Origin: a virus
IMG/VR virus record: IMGVR_UViG_3300009365_003814
Coordinates: 1 to 28,188 of that record
Length of the DNA stretch: 28,188 bases
Strand: one strand, 5' to 3'
The position numbers were made by a program, and so were the translations under genes. The notes under the pieces are model-generated. The model was not told the DNA's origin. It made no database searches and was given only the letters and a program-made list of their open reading frames with translations. Below, in pieces: positions 6,531 through 13,748 of this stretch (position 1 is its first letter; every line of letters begins with the position of its first letter).

Positions 6531-7280
6531 ATGACAACAATCGAATGGACTGATGAAACATGGAACCCTGTAACGGGATGCAGGAAGATCAGTGCAGGGT
6601 GCAAGAACTGCTATGCTGAAAGGATGGCCAGGCGGCTGGCTGGTAGGCATGGTTATCCTGATGCTCCTGATCATTTCAAAGTGACTTTACACGAAAGCCG
6701 CTTGAGTGATCCTTTGAGATGGAAGAAGCCAAGGATGGTTTTCGTGTGCAGCATGAGCGATTTGTTTCATGTTGATGTTTCAGTTGAATATATTGGCCGT
6801 GTTTTCAACGTGATTGGTAATGCTCCCGATCACACTTTCCAGGTGCTGACGAAGAGACCAGGCAGGATGTATAGAGTGTTGTCTTATTATTACGAGCATT
6901 TCAATGGCGGAAAGCCATTTGATAATGTTTGGTTGATGACAACGGTGGAGAATCAGAAGGCGGCGGATGAGCGCATTGAGTGGTTGCTGAAATCTCCCGC
7001 AATGGTGCGTGGATTGAGTATTGAGCCATTGCTTGGTTCTGTGGACCTGGGATTGCGTAACTGGCCAGAACATATGCGGTTGGATTGGGTCATTGTGGGT
7101 GGTGAGAGTGGCCCCGGAGCGCGACCAATGGACCCTAGTTGGGTGCGACTTATTCAGCAGGATTGTGAAATTGCTGGAGTTCCGTTCTTTTTCAAGCAAT
7201 GGGGCGGCGTAAACAAGCAAAAAACGGGTCGATTGTTGGATGGGAAAATGTATGATGAATTGCCAGTAATACGGAGGTAG
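6531..7280 (+). CDS. Phage Gp37/Gp68 (DUF5131) family radical-SAM-like protein
   Basis: 249 residues from ATG 6531, with GGAGAG upstream; the longer frame to 6414 runs over the previous gene. The N-terminus WTDETWNPVTGCRKISAGCKNCYAERMA is the hallmark of the Phage_Gp37Gp68 family, with C17, C24 and C27 as a likely Fe-S cluster set. LSIEPLLGSVDL and DWVIVGGESGPGARPMDPSWVR are the other conserved blocks, and FFFKQWGG ends the domain. Length matches the family. The biochemical role is not established; relatives are grouped with radical SAM enzymes. It lies after the PP-loop enzyme and one base before the next gene. Confidence 0.92.
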   Translation: MTTIEWTDETWNPVTGCRKISAGCKNCYAERMARRLAGRHGYPDAPDHFKVTLHESRLSDPLRWKKPRMVFVCSMSDLFHVDVSVEYIGRVFNVIGNAPDHTFQVLTKRPGRMYRVLSYYYEHFNGGKPFDNVWLMTTVENQKAADERIEWLLKSPAMVRGLSIEPLLGSVDLGLRNWPEHMRLDWVIVGGESGPGARPMDPSWVRLIQQDCEIAGVPFFFKQWGGVNKQKTGRLLDGKMYDELPVIRR

Positions 7281-7281
7281 C

Positions 7282-7629
7282 ATGAAAGAAGTGGCGTGGC
7301 TGTGTAAGAATAATCACGTTTTGGGGGTTATTGAGAATGTGGAGAGAAGTGCTGACGGTAGAACGCTGAAGGTGACCAGGTTGGTGCTGTTCAGGGATGC
7401 TGGTCTCAAAGATGATCGCTTCAGTACTGGTCTGGCTGTTGGCTTTGATAAGCTAAAACAGGAGCCTGGTGAACCAACATATCATGTTATTGGGCGGCTG
7501 GTGGGAACTACGGAAGATATTGAATGTTCAATTTGTGGCGCTAAGCGGACCTGGCACGCAGGGAAAGCCGAGTTGGATAGATTGATATCCATGTCGAGAA
7601 ATGGCAGAAAGAAATCCGCCGCAAGTTAG
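7282..7629 (+). CDS. Small zinc-motif protein, 115 aa, unknown
   Basis: The start is ATG 7282, with GGAGG nine bases upstream, one base after the previous stop, so it is probably co-translated with the Gp37/Gp68 protein. CKNNH near the N-terminus (residues 8-12) and CSICG near residue 90 could together bind one zinc ion. The middle is beta-rich (LKVTRLVLFR, YHVIGRLVG). The C-terminus is basic (SRNGRKKSAAS). I do not recognise the family; DNA or RNA binding is only suggested by the basic tail. Confidence 0.6.
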   Translation: MKEVAWLCKNNHVLGVIENVERSADGRTLKVTRLVLFRDAGLKDDRFSTGLAVGFDKLKQEPGEPTYHVIGRLVGTTEDIECSICGAKRTWHAGKAELDRLISMSRNGRKKSAAS

Positions 7630-7658
7630 TGACTAAATGGCATCATATTTCGTATAAT
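7629..7658 (+). promoter_or_regulatory. Candidate promoter before the holin leader
   Basis: A perfect TATAAT at 7653-7658 follows GTGACT (7629-7634, 4 of 6 to TTGACA) with an 18-base spacer. Transcription would begin near 7665. The region is AT-rich against GC-richer flanks. A perfect TTGACA at 7658-7663 has no matching -10 box. Confidence 0.45.
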
Positions 7659-7664
7659 TGACAT

Positions 7665-7757
7665 AGATATGTAGTATTTGCAGGCCCTGCGGACGGGCGG
7701 GGTCGATCGTCGAGATGAGCGCCGACGCACTTTTATGTGTGTCGGCGTTTTTTGTTT
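7665..7757 (+). ncRNA. Candidate structured leader or small RNA upstream of holin
   Basis: Between the candidate promoter and the terminator lies a hairpin of 7683-7690 with 7697-7704 (eight pairs, two G-U) and a six-base loop GGACGG. About 15 bases follow before the terminator stem. A transcript of about 90 bases ending at the T-run would be an autonomous small RNA. Read-through would make it the holin leader, with the terminator as an attenuator. No known riboswitch class was recognised. The ACGG in the loop recalls guanidine-II loops, but the required second such hairpin is absent. Confidence 0.4.
7720..7757 (+). terminator. Intrinsic terminator ahead of the holin gene
   Basis: CGCCGACGCAC (7720-7730) pairs over 11 positions (one G-U) with GTGTGTCGGCG (7737-7747) around TTTTAT, followed by TTTTTTGTTTT (7748-7758). 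This is the strongest intrinsic terminator in the window. It separates the early/cargo genes from the lysis and morphogenesis genes. Confidence 0.85.
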
Positions 7758-7780
7758 TCTAGGAATGATAGGAGATAAAC

Positions 7781-8143
7781 ATGGATTGGCTTGAAATTTT
7801 GAACGGTGTTTTGGCTGAGGTCATTGAATTTGTCGCTTATGCGCTAATTCCTTTTCTGGCTGCAATTGTGATGGCCTGGTTCAAGAAGATGCGCGCTAAG
7901 CTGGAAGCCGAGACCAGCGCACAGCTTGCTGATGTGATTTTCATTGTTGCGAAACATGCCGTACTGGCTGCCGAGCAGGCTGGACTGTTGGATGCCGCAA
8001 TTGACAAGAAAGATCATGCCATCGAGATTGCTGAGAAATTCCTGGCTGAGATTGGCGTTGATGTCGATTTGGACCCGGTAGGCGATGCGGTTGAAGCAGC
8101 GGTTATGGATCAGTTCAATATTCTGAAGCAAATTGAAGCATAG
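7781..8143 (+). CDS. Phage holin, LL-H-like (superfamily VI type)
   Basis: 120 residues from ATG 7781, with GGAGA ten bases upstream. A single N-terminal membrane segment (about 15-34, VIEFVAYALIPFLAAIVMAWF) is followed by a basic stretch. A helical domain comes next (ADVIFIVAKHAVLAAEQAGLLDAA...AIEIAEKFLAEIGVDVDLDPVGDAVEAAV). This order matches the LL-H holin family, in which the C-terminal part repeats the AVxAAEQ and IEAAV motifs. Holins form membrane lesions that time lysis. No endolysin gene was recognised next to it, which is unusual. The preceding terminator and promoter suggest it is transcribed separately from the upstream genes. Confidence 0.75.
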   Translation: MDWLEILNGVLAEVIEFVAYALIPFLAAIVMAWFKKMRAKLEAETSAQLADVIFIVAKHAVLAAEQAGLLDAAIDKKDHAIEIAEKFLAEIGVDVDLDPVGDAVEAAVMDQFNILKQIEA

Positions 8144-8213
8144 TGGATATTGGGGGCGCAGCAAGCTCGGGTTGAATTTGGACGGGAGACCAAAGGACTG
8201 AGCGAAAAACCTG

Positions 8214-8230
8214 TGCCCCTATGAGGGGCA
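8214..8230 (+). promoter_or_regulatory. RBS-containing hairpin before the 8237 gene (copy F)
   Basis: TGCCCCT (8214-8220) pairs perfectly with AGGGGCA (8224-8230) around ATG. The 3' arm contains the GAGGGG-like ribosome site of the gene starting at 8237. Folding would hide the site, so translation may depend on ribosomes arriving from the holin gene or on regulated opening. Confidence 0.55.
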
Positions 8231-8236
8231 GTGATT

Positions 8237-8455
8237 ATGGAAGATCTGCAATCGTTCGAGTTGTTATTGAAGGTGATTGATGCGTTGGGGGGGATAGGCG
8301 TGCTCATTTTTCTTGTTTGGGCATTCTATCGGGGGGATTTGATACCTAAATCGATTTTGAACAGAATTCTTGAAGTTTATGAGAAGCAGATGGCGGACAT
8401 GACGGAAAGAATTCTGACACGTTTAGACGAGGCTTTGGCTGAAGCCAAAGAATGA
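8237..8455 (+). CDS. Small one-helix membrane protein with coiled-coil tail (lysis-associated?)
   Basis: 72 residues from ATG 8237; GTG 8231 is in frame but inside the hairpin arm. One membrane segment (about 15-33, LGGIGVLIFLVWAFYRGDLIP) is followed by an amphipathic helix (KSILNRILEVYEKQMADMTERILTRLDEALAEAKE). The layout matches small phage proteins that accompany holins, such as XhlA-like or antiholin-like partners. It lies directly after the LL-H-like holin, which supports a role in lysis, but no sequence family was recognised. Confidence 0.6.
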   Translation: MEDLQSFELLLKVIDALGGIGVLIFLVWAFYRGDLIPKSILNRILEVYEKQMADMTERILTRLDEALAEAKE

Positions 8456-8465
8456 ACCTTACAAA

Positions 8466-9698
8466 GTGAATGATAAGGACGGGACGGAACCGCTAAACCT
8501 TGACGCTGAAATGCGTGAAGCGTGGCGCGGTGAGAGACCGGTATCTAAGGCTGATATTCGCTCTTTGAAGGCATTGTTGGATGAGAGCGAAGCCGATTTG
8601 AAAGTCTGGCGCCCTTATTGGTGGCAGGCTAACAAGTGGGCAGTGGGTGCCAAGCACCCAGATACTGGCGAGATCCTGAAAGAACCGCTGTGGGGTGTGA
8701 CAGCACGCTTCGAAGAGCGGTCCCCTGAGGCCTTCGAACCGGTAGTACAGCCGGTGCGGGTGAGTATGCCCCCATTGGACAAGCTGCCACATACGAAACC
8801 GCTGGGCGTGAAACGGGCCTTGTTGCTGCCTGATCCGCATGTTGGATATCGTAAGGGAATGCAGAACAATGTTCTGGATCCTTTCCACGACCGGCGGGCC
8901 ATGGATGTGGCATTGCAGATTGCCCAGCGCAACTATTTTGAGTACACGATTTGGTTGGGTGATCTGAACGATGCTGCAGAATGGACGGATAAGTTCCAGA
9001 CTGAACCGGAGTTCTGGTGGACAACACAACCAACCGTGTGTGAATTGGCCTGGTGGTTGGCCCGGTTCAGGCAAGCAGATGAGAACGGGAAGCATGTTGC
9101 CATTGAAGGGAACCACGATATCCGTCCTGAGAACTCGATTGTTCGATCAATGAAGCAAGCTTACCGTCTGCGGCCAGCCCGTCAGTTGGATGCTCCGCAC
9201 GCATTGAGTATGCGTCACCTTTTGGGTTTGGACGATATCGGCGTTGAGTGGGTTGGTGGATACCCGGAAGCCGTGTATTACGTCGAAGATGTATTTGCCG
9301 CTACCCATGGCGATGTGGTCAGTGGTACGCCAGGCGGAACAGCCTGGAAGATGGCCCAGCGCTGGGATATCCCGGTGGTGTTTGGTCATGCTCATCGTAG
9401 GGAAATGGCCACCCGGACGATCTACGAGCGTGATGGCATAAGAGAGATCATGGCATTTACACCGGGGTGCCTCTGCCGGGTGGATGGGGTTGTGCCTGGT
9501 CATAAGCGCGGGCAGCACTGGCAGCAAGGGATTGGTGTGGTGACGTTCCGGGAGGGGATGGAGCCGCAGATTGAGATGGTACCGATCCACGATGGCCAGG
9601 CATTATACCGGGGCGAGATCTATAAGGCCCGGGAAGAAGAAGTGATTTTGGCCAGCATTGATGCTGGAACCGATTGGGATTTTGGTGTTCGTGATTGA
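8466..9698 (+). CDS. Calcineurin-like metallophosphoesterase
   Basis: 410 residues if GTG 8466 is the start; there is no clear ribosome site and ATG 8511 is an alternative. All five metallophosphoesterase motifs are visible: DPH (D123, H125), GDLND (D166 to D169), GNHD (N216, H217), HGD (H281) and GHAH (H308, H310). These would bind two metal ions. The first 110 residues form a separate N-terminal domain rich in Trp and Pro (WRPYWWQANKWAVG) of unknown role. Phage enzymes of this fold can be nucleases, nucleotide phosphatases or cyclic-nucleotide phosphodiesterases, and the substrate cannot be read from sequence. It sits between the lysis genes and the terminase, a position where DNA-processing enzymes are common. 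Confidence 0.88.
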   Translation: MNDKDGTEPLNLDAEMREAWRGERPVSKADIRSLKALLDESEADLKVWRPYWWQANKWAVGAKHPDTGEILKEPLWGVTARFEERSPEAFEPVVQPVRVSMPPLDKLPHTKPLGVKRALLLPDPHVGYRKGMQNNVLDPFHDRRAMDVALQIAQRNYFEYTIWLGDLNDAAEWTDKFQTEPEFWWTTQPTVCELAWWLARFRQADENGKHVAIEGNHDIRPENSIVRSMKQAYRLRPARQLDAPHALSMRHLLGLDDIGVEWVGGYPEAVYYVEDVFAATHGDVVSGTPGGTAWKMAQRWDIPVVFGHAHRREMATRTIYERDGIREIMAFTPGCLCRVDGVVPGHKRGQHWQQGIGVVTFREGMEPQIEMVPIHDGQALYRGEIYKAREEEVILASIDAGTDWDFGVRD

Positions 9699-9699
9699 A

Positions 9700-9783
9700 A
9701 CTCCTTGCTCGCTTCGCTGGTTGCTACGCAGCGACGCTCGCAGGAGTAACTAACTGTGTTCGCTTCGCTCACGTGAGTTAGTT
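9700..9783 (+). promoter_or_regulatory. Tandem-hairpin gene-junction element (copy G) burying the RBS
   Basis: Hairpin 1: ACTCCT (9700-9705) with AGGAGT (9742-9747). Inside it GCTTCGCTG (9711-9719) pairs with CAGCGACGC (9729-9737), with the mismatch in the same position and the same nine-base loop length as copy A. Hairpin 2: AACTAACT (9748-9755) with AGTTAGTT (9776-9783), ending directly before ATG 9784 and covering the GTGAG ribosome site. Relative to copy A, a C-G pair has become T-A and the whole outer stem of hairpin 2 has changed while staying paired. Confidence 0.7.
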
Positions 9784-10509
9784 ATGGCTGTAAATAAACC
9801 TTCGTATCAACTAAAGCTGGATCTTGATTTGCCCGATGCCATTGTGGCAGATGCGGGTGCTTTGGCATTAAGTACTGAAGATATTCGTTTGCGATCGGAA
9901 GCGGCCAGGCAGAAACTTGAAGGCGGCGAGCTGTGGCCAGTGGGTGAGAACGGCGAGAAGAATATCCCAGCATGGTATGAAGAGTACATCAAATTATTGA
10001 TTGGGAAATGGCCCTGGCGAGTTGCCGTGTATATGGCCTGGTTGGCGCAGCCCAAACCACGCTGGCCTGAGACGCAGATGGAACTGGCGAAGATGCTGGG
10101 ATTGAGCAGCGACCGTCAGTTCAGCGTGTGGCGGGCGAAGAACCCGGCGATCGATGCGATGGTCCAGGATGTGCGCTTCGGAATGATATTTGAGCGTCTG
10201 GGGGATGTGATCAACGCCGGATTAGATGTGGCATCTATTCCGGACTACAAAAGCAAAGGTGACCGCGAGCTGATCTATAAGCTGGCGGGTGTGTTGAACG
10301 ACAAGATCGAGACCAACATCCTGAATGCGGTGGGGGTCGTCGATCTGAGCCAATTGAGCTTTGAAGATAAATTGCGCATGGCTGGATTGGATAACCCAGA
10401 TGAGATGGCTGAATTCAAAAAAGAATTAGCGGCTGGAAGGCCGAGTTTTGATGACGGTGAGGAAGTAATTGATGGCGATTGCATCACAGGTAGCGGCGAC
10501 GCAAGTTAG
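9784..10509 (+). CDS. terS: Terminase small subunit-like protein
   Basis: 241 residues from ATG 9784. A helix-turn-helix lies at about 97-120 (TQMELAKMLGLSSDRQFSVWRAK), followed by a long helical region (VRFGMIFERLGDVINAGLDVA...GDRELIYKLAGVL) of the phBC6A51 or small-terminase type. The C-terminus is acidic (FDDGEEVIDGD). Small terminases recognise the packaging site and load the large subunit. It precedes the large terminase with a 38-base overlap, which is the main support. The start codon follows the RBS-burying hairpin of copy G, so terminase synthesis may be translationally gated. Confidence 0.75.
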   Translation: MAVNKPSYQLKLDLDLPDAIVADAGALALSTEDIRLRSEAARQKLEGGELWPVGENGEKNIPAWYEEYIKLLIGKWPWRVAVYMAWLAQPKPRWPETQMELAKMLGLSSDRQFSVWRAKNPAIDAMVQDVRFGMIFERLGDVINAGLDVASIPDYKSKGDRELIYKLAGVLNDKIETNILNAVGVVDLSQLSFEDKLRMAGLDNPDEMAEFKKELAAGRPSFDDGEEVIDGDCITGSGDAS

Positions 10510-12019
10510 CCGAGAACAAGCCCGGGAAGAGATTGGCAAAGTACTTCTGGCTGAAGAAGACCTGTCGTACTTTGCTGAGTATGTAAGCGATGGCTGGTAC
10601 ACCGCGTATGCGATGCACCATTTGATTGCTCACAAACTGCACCAGGTGCTGCGATATTTGGAAACGGATGGCAAAGAAGGTATCAACCGATTGATGATCT
10701 TCACGCCCATCCAGCACGGCAAAAGCGAGCTGGTGAGCCGAATGTTCCCGGCGTTTGCCCTGGGTAAGCTGCCCAACTTACGGGTCTCGTTGATCTCTTA
10801 CGGCGAATCACTGGCCAGCGGGAGCAGCCGGGCGGTTCGCAACATGGTGATGAGTGATCGCTATCAGCCTGTATTTGGGACGTTATCGCCAGGAAATGAG
10901 CAGGTGCAGCTATCGAAGGACAGCCGATCGGTGACATCTTGGGATCTGGCACCGCCCCATCGAGGTGGGATGATGGCGGCTGGTGTCAGCGGTGCGGTGA
11001 CTGGAAAGCCGAAAGGTTTATTTATCATCGACGACCCGATCAAAGACCACCGTGAAGCGCAAAGTGAAGCAGTGCGTGAAGATGTGTGGGACTTTTATAA
11101 ATCAGCAGTTCGGGGGCGAGCAGTGGCGATTGTCTTGATTATGACTCGCTGGCACCCCGATGACCTGGCAGGCAAACTTCTAAAGCAGATGGTCAATAAC
11201 CCGGATACGGATCAGTGGGACGTGTTGGATCTGCCTGGTTTGACGGAGGAGGGTCTGTTTGCCAGCAGCGAGGATGAGCAGATCGCTGCCATGAAAGAGG
11301 GGATGTATATGAGCACACGGGATGCATTGGGAAGAGAAATGGGCGAAGTACTTTGCCCAGCAATGCTTTCGAAGAAAGAGATGCTCAAGATTCGGGCTGG
11401 CGATGAATTCTATTTCACGGCACTTTACCAACAGCGGCCCTACTTGAAAGAAGGGCAGCGATATAAGCGAGAATGGTTTGAAATCATCAACGAACTGCCC
11501 GAAGATGTGCGCATTGTCCGGGCAGTGCGGGCCTGGGATAAGGCCAACTCGAAGATGGGGGATTATACGGCTGGGGTGTTGTTTGGTAAGGGGTCGGATG
11601 GATTCTTTTATAAGCTGGATGTTGTGCGGGGGCGTTGGTCATCTTTTGAGCGAGACCAGGTGATGTTGAAGACTGCAAAGGCCGATCAAGAGAAATGGGG
11701 GCACGTGACGATCTGGCATCAACAGGATCCTGGAAATGCTGGAAAGGACAGCGCCGAAGCGACAAGCCGAGTGTTGGTGGGATTTCCGGTTTTCTATGAG
11801 CCAATGACGGGAAGCAAGGAAAGCCGCTCGGAGCCATTAGAGAGTGCTTATCAGGCTGGTTTGGTGAAATTATTGCGGGGTGCCTGGAATGGACCAATGA
11901 TTGAAGAGTATGCGGCTTTCAATAAGGGAAAGTACGACGACCAGGTTGACGCAGGTTCTATGGCTTTCAGTAAGCTGCAGGTAAGCGTCAATCCGTTGGA
12001 TATGGTGGCATTTGTATGA
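10472..12019 (+). CDS. terL: Terminase large subunit
   Basis: 515 residues from ATG 10472, with GTGAGGAAG upstream; TTG 10469 is in frame. The ATPase domain has a Walker A variant FTPIQHGKSE (77-86), Walker B FIIDDP (184-189) and a coupling motif LIMTRWHPDD (222-231). The nuclease domain has RAWDKA (D355), a second acidic site near D364 and a C-terminal KYDDQVDAGSMAF (D489/D490/D493), the RNase H-like metal ligands. It pumps DNA into the prohead and cuts the concatemer. Length is normal and no motif is missing. Its stop overlaps the portal start (ATGA). Confidence 0.96.
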   Translation: MAIASQVAATQVSREQAREEIGKVLLAEEDLSYFAEYVSDGWYTAYAMHHLIAHKLHQVLRYLETDGKEGINRLMIFTPIQHGKSELVSRMFPAFALGKLPNLRVSLISYGESLASGSSRAVRNMVMSDRYQPVFGTLSPGNEQVQLSKDSRSVTSWDLAPPHRGGMMAAGVSGAVTGKPKGLFIIDDPIKDHREAQSEAVREDVWDFYKSAVRGRAVAIVLIMTRWHPDDLAGKLLKQMVNNPDTDQWDVLDLPGLTEEGLFASSEDEQIAAMKEGMYMSTRDALGREMGEVLCPAMLSKKEMLKIRAGDEFYFTALYQQRPYLKEGQRYKREWFEIINELPEDVRIVRAVRAWDKANSKMGDYTAGVLFGKGSDGFFYKLDVVRGRWSSFERDQVMLKTAKADQEKWGHVTIWHQQDPGNAGKDSAEATSRVLVGFPVFYEPMTGSKESRSEPLESAYQAGLVKLLRGAWNGPMIEEYAAFNKGKYDDQVDAGSMAFSKLQVSVNPLDMVAFV

Positions 12020-13596
12020 GTATTCTAGACCATTATAAACGTGTGGCGGGAGTGGTTCAGGCGGGTGAAACGGCAATTCCGATTGGATTCTCGGATGCCA
12101 GCACCAAAGCAATGTTGGAGAACGTACCTTATTGGCTGCAGGAAACAGGTCGTGCCGAGCAGTTTACCGTGCCGGAGTTATCGCTGGCGAAAGCACAAGA
12201 AGAGCTATTCTTACGGCTTTCGTGGGTGGCAATTGCAGTAGGACATAAAGCAGCTCAGGCGGCGGGGACGGACTTCAGTGTGAAACGTTTGGAGGCAGAG
12301 GAAACCTTCGAGATCACCAATCACCCCTTAGAGCTTCGCATGATGCGCCCGAATCCACTGCAAAGCCGATTCGAATTTCTGGAAGCCACGTTTGCTTTTA
12401 GGGCGCTGACAGGCAATGCGTATTGGTGGCTGAACCGAATGGGCCCTGATGACCAGCCGGAAGAGATCTTCGTAATCCCTTCCCATAAGATCAGGCCGGT
12501 GCCAGATGGCAATATGTTCCTGCGGGGGTATGTGTATGACCCTGGGGACGGTCGGGAGATCCTGTTGGAGACGTGGGAGATTGTGCATTTCAAGCGCTTC
12601 CATCCGCTGAATTCGTATGTGGGTTTATCTCCGATCGAGGCGCTGGCCACGGTGGCGGTTGGCGATTTGAAGATGCAGGAATGGAATAAGAATTTCTTTG
12701 CCGAAAATAATGCCAAGATGCCGGGGTTGCTTGCCTTTTCGGATCCTATTGGACAATCGGATTGGGCGAAGTTGAAGAACCAGGTCAAAGAAGAGCATGG
12801 CGGCACCAAACGAAATTTGATGATGCTGCAGAATGTTGGCAAGGGCGGCGTGGAGTGGGTGGCCACGGCGATGAGCCAGAAGGATATGGAGTTTCTGGCG
12901 GGCCGTAAGCTGAACAAAGAAGAGATCTATGAGATGTATGCCCCGGGGCTAACATCGATGCTCTCGCAAAATTCTACGGAAGCCAACTCGAAGGTTGGCA
13001 AAACAGCCTTTATGGAGCTGGCGGTGTGGCCAGATCATGTGGCGGTGGCCGAGAAAATCACCAATGATCTACTGCCAGTGTACGGCGATAACCTGGTTGG
13101 TAAGTTTGCCGATGTGCGTCCCACGGACCGGATGTTGAGCTTGAAAGAACAGGAAGCTTATGAACGGACGCACACCATCGACGAATCACGAAAGAAGTAT
13201 TACCGAGAAGAGCCGCTTCCTGATGGCCGGGGCGAGATTCTGATAAGTGAAATCCACCATACTGGCGGTTCTGGAATGGTGAGCAAGGAAGAGATCGAAG
13301 AAAGCGAGGCACAGTTCAGCGGCGGTGGGACGTTGACCAGCTCGCTGGAAGCAAAGGCCAAGGAGCGAGATCAGTTCAGGAGATTTGCACAAAGACGGAT
13401 TGACGAAGACAAGAAAGCCAAGATTAGTGATTTTGTCTTCAAACATTTGAGTGCTGGAGAGCAGATGGCATTGAAAGCGGAGTATTTAGCGGACAGCGGG
13501 GAGCCCTTCGACGAAGCTCAGGGCAAGCGGTTAGCGGTTAGCGAATTGACGGAGAAACTTGAACAGGCTGTTGTGGCTCTGAGGGAAACCGCATGA
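12016..13596 (+). CDS. HK97-family portal protein
   Basis: 526 residues; ATG 12016 overlaps the terminase stop. The core has the portal pattern: NHPLELRMMRPNPLQSRFEF, LTGNAYWWLNR, PEEIFVIPSHKIRPV, EIVHFKRFHPLNSYVGLSPIEAL and FFAENNAKMPGLLAF. MYAPGLTSMLSQNSTEANSK follows in the clip/stem part. Twelve copies would form the DNA channel at one capsid vertex. The C-terminal 130 residues are hydrophilic and include a repeat-derived insertion (PFDEAQGKRLAVSE) at 13503-13540 that is not part of the family, so this tail tolerates insertions. The stop overlaps a small gene at 13593. Confidence 0.95.
   Translation: MSILDHYKRVAGVVQAGETAIPIGFSDASTKAMLENVPYWLQETGRAEQFTVPELSLAKAQEELFLRLSWVAIAVGHKAAQAAGTDFSVKRLEAEETFEITNHPLELRMMRPNPLQSRFEFLEATFAFRALTGNAYWWLNRMGPDDQPEEIFVIPSHKIRPVPDGNMFLRGYVYDPGDGREILLETWEIVHFKRFHPLNSYVGLSPIEALATVAVGDLKMQEWNKNFFAENNAKMPGLLAFSDPIGQSDWAKLKNQVKEEHGGTKRNLMMLQNVGKGGVEWVATAMSQKDMEFLAGRKLNKEEIYEMYAPGLTSMLSQNSTEANSKVGKTAFMELAVWPDHVAVAEKITNDLLPVYGDNLVGKFADVRPTDRMLSLKEQEAYERTHTIDESRKKYYREEPLPDGRGEILISEIHHTGGSGMVSKEEIEESEAQFSGGGTLTSSLEAKAKERDQFRRFAQRRIDEDKKAKISDFVFKHLSAGEQMALKAEYLADSGEPFDEAQGKRLAVSELTEKLEQAVVALRETA
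13503..13540 (+). repeat. Palindromic repeat plus GCGGTTA tandem inside portal gene
   Basis: GCCCTTCGACG (13503-13513) and CTCAGGGC (13517-13524) form the same imperfect palindrome unit as at 853-872. It is followed by two exact GCGGTTA copies (13527-13533, 13534-13540). The whole stays in frame. The GGTTAGC word recurs in the spacer at 18150-18172 and in the loop of the 3125 element. Confidence 0.65.
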
Positions 13597-13748
13597 CGGA
13601 TAGTAAACAACTACTGGACCGTCTGCGGCAATTGATTGAACGCATGGAAGAGCGTGGCGTGGATGATGACTCGATTGAGTTTGATTTTAGCCTTGATGAC
13701 GACAGCGGTGAGCGTGAGTTGCATTTGAGCTGGAGATACAAGGAATGA
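13593..13748 (+). CDS. Very small acidic protein between portal and MuF genes
   Basis: 51 residues, MTDSKQLLDRLRQLIERMEE then an acidic stretch (VDDDSIEFDFSLDDDSGE) and RELHLSWRYKE. ATG 13593 overlaps the portal stop, and its own TGA overlaps the next ATG (13745), so it is inserted with perfect ATGA coupling on both sides. That coupling is the evidence that it is real. It has one amphipathic helix, then beta-like residues. A scaffold-like or assembly-adaptor role would fit the site, but no homologue is known to me. Confidence 0.65.
   Translation: MTDSKQLLDRLRQLIERMEERGVDDDSIEFDFSLDDDSGERELHLSWRYKE

Noticed and set aside
7658-7663. Perfect TTGACA as a -35 box
   Set aside because: No acceptable -10 hexamer lies 16-18 bases downstream; the overlapping TATAAT upstream is a better -10 for a different -35.
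7681-7720. Guanidine-II (mini-ykkC) riboswitch or a tRNA in the holin leader
   Set aside because: Only one hairpin has an ACGG-containing loop and the second required one is absent. The GGTCGATC stretch does not complete a cloverleaf.
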